From NCBI GenBank assembly GCA_947627005.1, contig CANQUJ010000004.1, positions 1-64,000 of the forward strand: DNA of 64,000 nucleotides. Reading direction: 5' to 3'. Under the pieces are notes generated by a model. That model was given only the letters and a program-made list of their open reading frames with translations, did not search any database and was not told the DNA's origin. Position numbers and translations under genes: made by a program. The stretch is from an uncultured Clostridia bacterium (lineage in GTDB: Bacteria; Bacillota; Clostridia; Oscillospirales; Ruminococcaceae). Within the stretch, counting starts at the first letter, position 1; every line of letters begins with the position of its first letter. Below are positions 60,432-64,000 of the stretch, in pieces.

Positions 60432-62489
60432 TTATTCCACTCCTCTGAAGTACAGTCCGCGGGTAAAGGGCAAAGCCCCGGCCTTTTCGGCCTCGCGGTA
60501 TGATTTTAAAACCTCGGCGGCCTCTTCGGGGGTCTCGTCGGTAAAATAAAGGTCGCCGAAATCAAGGTTTATCCCGCCGAGCTTGTCGGCGAGCCAGATT
60601 TTCTTTGAATTTAAAAGCTCGAAGACTCCCGCCTCTTTCCGGCAGATTATCGGAAATTCCGCGCCGGTGCGGTCGGTCAGCTTTTTGCGGCAGTTTTTAC
60701 ACCCGACCTGCGCCGAGATCGGGCAGTTGCGCATGGTCATAAGCGGCAGCCTGCCGTATAAAACCGCGCCGAGCCGCCCGGGGGAGGCGATCCTTGAAGC
60801 CTGCGAAGCCCGAAGCTCGGGCGATAGGAGCATAGTCTCGACCCCTTGAGAGAAATAATGCCGCGCCGCAAGCGAGTTGGTTATATTAAGCCCTATCCCG
60901 CCGACCGGCGCAAGCCCGGCCTCTTTCGCGGCGGCAATCTGCCCTATTTCGGAACATTCTACCGCCTTAAAGCCGAGAGTTTTGGCGAATTTGAGGGATT
61001 CGAGCGCCTTTTTTTCGTCGACCGTAAAGCAGGGCGGCGAAATAACGCAGTTTTCGGGGGAATACCCCGCCTCGAGGTATTCTTTTTCTTTCCCGAGGGG
61101 GATTATGACCGTTTCACCTTTAAGCCCCAAGAGGGAGAGCTGCGAAATATCTTCGACCCAAACCCTGAATTCGGGGTATTTTCTTATCAAAAGCATCGGG
61201 AAGTTGAAATTTAAAACGCTTTCGTCGAAGCTTTTGGGCTTTGAAAGCTTTTCGATTCGCTTTTCGTCGAGGGCTTCTATCGCGCTCCGCCGAACGGCGT
61301 TTATCTTCGCGGCGGAGATATAAAGCCCGCTTTCGGTCTCGACTTCCACCTTTCCGGCTTCGTAGATCGTTCCGCCGAGCTTTTTAAGCCGCTCTGCGAT
61401 TTCCTCCGCCGTAGTCTCGCGGGTCTGCGCCCTTTCGGGCGGATCGCCGAAAACTTCGGCCGAAATGTCGCCGTCGGTGATATAAACCGATATCGGCCCG
61501 CCGAGAGCGGCTTTGAATTTTATGTCCGCCGAAAAGCGCTTTTCGTCTTCTTCGTAAAGCTTTCTAAGCTTCGGCAGGGCTTCGGCCGCGGCCTCGACGT
61601 CTTCCTTTCGCCTTGCGCCGAACATATCCCCTCCGAGCTTTTCGGTAAGATAGCCGTCGGTAAAGCCGCTTCGCGAAAAAGCCGCCCTAAGGGCTTCGCG
61701 GTCGAAATCGAGGCCGTCAACAGAGCATTTTACCGCGTTCGTCGCCGCGGCGACATATTCCGGCCGCTTCATTCGCCCCTCGATTTTAAGGGAATCCACC
61801 CCGGCGTCTATAAGCGCCCTTATATGCTCGCAGTAGGACATATCTTTAAGCGAGAGGGCGTAGTCGTCCTTCGGAAGGCCCTTTGCCGAAAAGGGCAGCC
61901 TGCACGCCCCGGCGCAAAGGCCGCGATTGGCGCTGCGGGTGCCTATCATCGCGCTTAGGCGGCACTGCCCCGAGACCGACATACACAGCGCGCCGTGAAC
62001 GAAAACCTCAATCTCTATCCCAAGGCCGCAAAGCTCGCCGATTTTTTTAAGCGAAAGCTCTCTCGCCAAAACCGCCCTTTTAAATCCCAGCCTTTTCGCC
62101 TCGATAACCCCGAAGGCGGTGTGTATAGTCATTTGAGTCGAGGCGTGAAGCGGCATTTCTGGGCAGGCGGCCTTCGCGGTCTCGTATACCGCCATATCCT
62201 GAATGATGATCCCGTCGACCCCGACCTCGCAGAAAAGCTTAATAAGTTCGGCGGCGGCGGGAAGTTCTTCGTCCCGCAAAAGGGTGTTTAGCGCCGAATA
62301 AACCAAAACGCCGCGCCGATGACATTCACGGACTGCGGCTTTAAGCTCGTCGTCCGAAAAATTGACGGCGTTGCGTCTTGCGGAAAAATTCCGCGCCCCA
62401 AGGTATATCGCGTCGGCCCCGCAGCGAAGCGCCGCCTCGACCGATTCCGCGCCGCCGCAGGGCGACAGTATCTCTGCTTTTTTAGTCAT
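60432..62489 (-). CDS. U32 family protein with DUF3656, RlhA-type rRNA hydroxylase candidate
   Basis: A 685-residue member of the U32 family. N-terminal barrel: EILSPCGGAESVEAALRCGA, DAIYLGARNFSARRNAVNF, VFVHGALCMSVSGQCRLSAM, then NRGLCAGACRLPF, containing the conserved cysteines thought to hold an iron-sulfur cluster. A central DUF3656 region (~300-400) and a C-terminal U32 part follow. Full-length proteins with DUF3656 group with E. coli RlhA, which makes 5-hydroxycytidine 2501 in 23S rRNA; shorter paralogues modify tRNA. The peptidase label of the family is historical. ATG 62489 begins one base after the zapA stop codon. Confidence 0.86.
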   Translation of the reverse strand: MTKKAEILSPCGGAESVEAALRCGADAIYLGARNFSARRNAVNFSDDELKAAVRECHRRGVLVYSALNTLLRDEELPAAAELIKLFCEVGVDGIIIQDMAVYETAKAACPEMPLHASTQMTIHTAFGVIEAKRLGFKRAVLARELSLKKIGELCGLGIEIEVFVHGALCMSVSGQCRLSAMIGTRSANRGLCAGACRLPFSAKGLPKDDYALSLKDMSYCEHIRALIDAGVDSLKIEGRMKRPEYVAAATNAVKCSVDGLDFDREALRAAFSRSGFTDGYLTEKLGGDMFGARRKEDVEAAAEALPKLRKLYEEDEKRFSADIKFKAALGGPISVYITDGDISAEVFGDPPERAQTRETTAEEIAERLKKLGGTIYEAGKVEVETESGLYISAAKINAVRRSAIEALDEKRIEKLSKPKSFDESVLNFNFPMLLIRKYPEFRVWVEDISQLSLLGLKGETVIIPLGKEKEYLEAGYSPENCVISPPCFTVDEKKALESLKFAKTLGFKAVECSEIGQIAAAKEAGLAPVGGIGLNITNSLAARHYFSQGVETMLLSPELRASQASRIASPGRLGAVLYGRLPLMTMRNCPISAQVGCKNCRKKLTDRTGAEFPIICRKEAGVFELLNSKKIWLADKLGGINLDFGDLYFTDETPEEAAEVLKSYREAEKAGALPFTRGLYFRGVE

Positions 62490-62490
62490 T

Positions 62491-62847
62491 TTAAAATACG
62501 CTCTTTTGGTTAAGGCGGTCTTCAAGCTCTTCTATCCGCTTTTTAAGGGCGGAAATCTCTTTTCTGTGGCTTTCGGCGCCGGATTGAGCGCGGTTGGCGG
62601 CCGAAACGTATTCGCCGAGCTGAAGGCGGATATTGTCGGCGTCGGCGGCAGAGCGCCTTGCTTCGTCCATAGCGTCGAGCGCGCAAAGAATGGCAACGTC
62701 GAGCCCGCTTAAGGTCTGCGATTCGGAGAGCATGCCGTTCATCTTTTCGTCAAGCTCCTCCGCAAGATTAAGGGTATATTCGGGGCTGTTGTCGGTCCCC
62801 AGGGTGTATTCCCTTCCGATAATTTTAACCTTGACCTTGTTTTCCAT
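62491..62847 (-). CDS. zapA: Cell division protein ZapA
   Basis: Small FtsZ-ring stabiliser. The 118 residues start VKVKIIGREYTLGTDNSPEY, then LAEELDEKMNGMLSESQTLS, and LDVAILCALDAMDEARRSAA, followed by a C-terminal coiled coil (HRKEISALKKRIEELEDRLN). It sits directly upstream of a U32 gene, a linkage widespread in Firmicutes. ATG preceded by AAAGGAAGG. Confidence 0.92.
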   Translation of the reverse strand: MENKVKVKIIGREYTLGTDNSPEYTLNLAEELDEKMNGMLSESQTLSGLDVAILCALDAMDEARRSAADADNIRLQLGEYVSAANRAQSGAESHRKEISALKKRIEELEDRLNQKSVF

Positions 62848-62939
62848 GCTAAAGACCTTCCTTTCGGGCTGCCGCCGAATTTTAGTTTATATTGTCAGTA
62901 TATCACGCTTTTGATATAAGTGCAACCGTTTTTTAAGGG

Positions 62940-63893
62940 CTATTCCAAAACCGAAGCCTCTTCGACCAGCATAAAATAGGTCTGAAGCTCGTCTTTAAAG
63001 CCTTGGCTTACGGTGAAATACCCCCTTTGGTCCCATTCGCCGCCGGCGATTCGATAAGTAGCGGGGGAGGTGGAATCGTTTATAAGGTGTTCGTATGCCG
63101 AGCGGACAGAATCGAAGCTTTTTGAGGTTATATCGGTATCCGAGTTGTTGTATATAACGTTGAAAATGCTCTTGATGTTCCCCGAAACGCTGCCCGAGTT
63201 ATATGTCAGCGCGGAATTTATCAGCGCGACCGAAAGCTCGCCCAAAACCTGAACCCGCGTTTCGTTTCCGCCGTCGTAAAGGGGATAGGTTATAATCCTT
63301 CTTATGTCGTCGCCGTAAAGAGTTCTCGTCGCGGGGCCCTTTGAAAAGCTCGTGATCTCGCCGGTGTCTTCGTTTTTATAGTATAGATCCTGCGGGAAGC
63401 TGTACGCCGCAGTACCGCCGAGATAGTCCACAAGCTCGGCCCAGCCGTCGTTAGAGATCATGATGTATTTGTCGCAGACTACTCCCAAAGCGTTTTCCGC
63501 GGCGGTCTTAAGATATGTCAGCCCGCCGGTTTCGTATAGAGAGACTATCGTCCCTTCGACGTCCCCGACCTTTGAAAGGGTATACTGCGAAAGGGGGACT
63601 ATTCTTACGGTGAGCTCGTCGGGGATAACCCTTATCACCGCGAGGCCGTTTATCTTTCCGCCATCAAGCCCCGCGAAGAGAATAGTCTCTCTCGCCGAGG
63701 AAAAGTCGTCTTCGAATATCTCGGCGGAATCCTCCGGCCGCTCGGTCTCGGCCGCCTCTCTTCTAAGCTTGGGCTGGGTCACGAAAACGTTTAAAAGAAT
63801 TATCGCCGCGCCGCCGAATATGACAAGGCTGACGAGCATCGCCGCGACGTATACGATCAGAACCGGCGTTTGGTTCGGCCTTTTAACCGCCAT
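62940..63893 (-). CDS. LytR-CpsA-Psr-like envelope protein with degenerate catalytic motifs
   Basis: A 317-residue membrane-anchored protein: a helix at ~11-35 (VLIVYVAAMLVSLVIFGGAA), an acidic linker, then an LCP-like domain. Alignable parts are INGLAVIRVIPDELTVRIVP, TYLKTAAENALGVVCDKYIM, DGWAELVDYLGGTAAYSFPQ and the later YPLYDGGNETRVQVLGELSV. The arginine/aspartate residues that bind pyrophosphate in LCP ligases (R-S-D-T and the P-R-D after the next strand) are replaced (GKINGL, PLSQY), so glycopolymer transfer is doubtful. The ATG follows GAAAGGAG. Confidence 0.75.
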   Translation of the reverse strand: MAVKRPNQTPVLIVYVAAMLVSLVIFGGAAIILLNVFVTQPKLRREAAETERPEDSAEIFEDDFSSARETILFAGLDGGKINGLAVIRVIPDELTVRIVPLSQYTLSKVGDVEGTIVSLYETGGLTYLKTAAENALGVVCDKYIMISNDGWAELVDYLGGTAAYSFPQDLYYKNEDTGEITSFSKGPATRTLYGDDIRRIITYPLYDGGNETRVQVLGELSVALINSALTYNSGSVSGNIKSIFNVIYNNSDTDITSKSFDSVRSAYEHLINDSTSPATYRIAGGEWDQRGYFTVSQGFKDELQTYFMLVEEASVLE

Positions 63894-64000
63894 AACAAAA
63901 TTCTCCTTTCAGATAAAAGGGGTGTGTTTTAAAATAAAGTTGCGAAATACCGTTGCAATTTTTATCCGCGGGGTGTAAAATATCAGTCGTAAAGGCGATA
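63894..64000. other. Window end, upstream region of the LCP-like gene
   Basis: No gene is seen in these 107 bases. They hold the ribosome binding site and leader of the LCP-like gene and, reading minus, a possible TTGCAA (-35) without a clear -10. Confidence 0.4.

Overview
The window reads as a chromosome segment of an anaerobic, spore-forming Firmicute of class Clostridia, most likely an uncultured gut member of the Oscillospirales (Ruminococcaceae-like). The basis is a full-length pyruvate:ferredoxin oxidoreductase, SpoIIP, SpoVG and a SigH-type sigma factor, a LexA/DinB SOS pair with Gram-positive-type operators, AGGAGG ribosome binding sites, frequent TTG/GTG starts and moderately high GC. 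The lineage is an inference; no rRNA gene is present.

Layout. 1-3.3 kb: type I restriction-modification genes in R-M order (hsdR, then hsdM cut by the window edge). 3.3-18.5 kb: an accessory island. It starts with an orphan mobile-element replication gene (HTH + DUF6017), continues with an AraC regulator, a sugar-binding lipoprotein and five glycosidases (GH43 lipoprotein, GH78-like, GH43, GH2, GH31), and ends in a 3' remnant of a relaxosome gene (mobC) next to an IS3-family element. 18.7-28.5 kb: housekeeping genes, mainly on the minus strand: GNAT, ADP-ribose NUDIX, lexA, murC, (spoVG on plus), NUDIX, tRNA-Leu, a membrane protein, rqcH, nif3-like, trmK, DUF1858, a zinc-ribbon protein and sigH. 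28.7-36.3 kb: GH3 beta-glucosidase, small zinc-ribbon membrane proteins, a four-tRNA operon, a 1.5 kb repeat array, two minus-strand tRNAs and a signal-peptidase-like protein lacking its serine. 36.4-42.8 kb: XRE membrane regulator, PFOR, dinB. 42.8-44.5 kb: a second repeat array ending at tRNA-Lys. 44.8-53 kb: lipoprotein, coaX with an ECF S component, UPF0210 and ACT proteins, a compact candidate type I toxin-antitoxin locus, spoIIP, a VanY-type carboxypeptidase, CBS protein, lipoprotein. 53-64 kb: typA, guaB, two bacterial PH-domain membrane proteins, an AGCS symporter, dut, a U32/RlhA-type protein, zapA and an LCP-like protein.

How it works together. The island genes form one same-strand cluster for scavenging side-chain-rich plant oligosaccharides under an AraC regulator, but no ABC permease genes accompany the binding protein. 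lexA and dinB both carry LexA-box-like sites. coaX and the adjacent S component fit pantothenate uptake and phosphorylation. trmK, nif3, rqcH and neighbours form a tightly packed minus-strand run.

The most unusual material is non-coding. (1) A type I toxin-antitoxin-like locus at 48.87-49.29 kb has a 20-residue hydrophobic peptide, its own promoter, a convergent antisense RNA and an upstream second RNA with the same type of 3' end but no toxin. (2) Arrays of modular palindromes, in which constant flanks enclose interchangeable hairpins, lie against tRNA 3' ends. (3) Several miniature inverted-repeat elements and a degenerate heptad-like repeat recur between genes. (4) A tandem duplication contains the 3' end of a tRNA-Gly plus its terminator.
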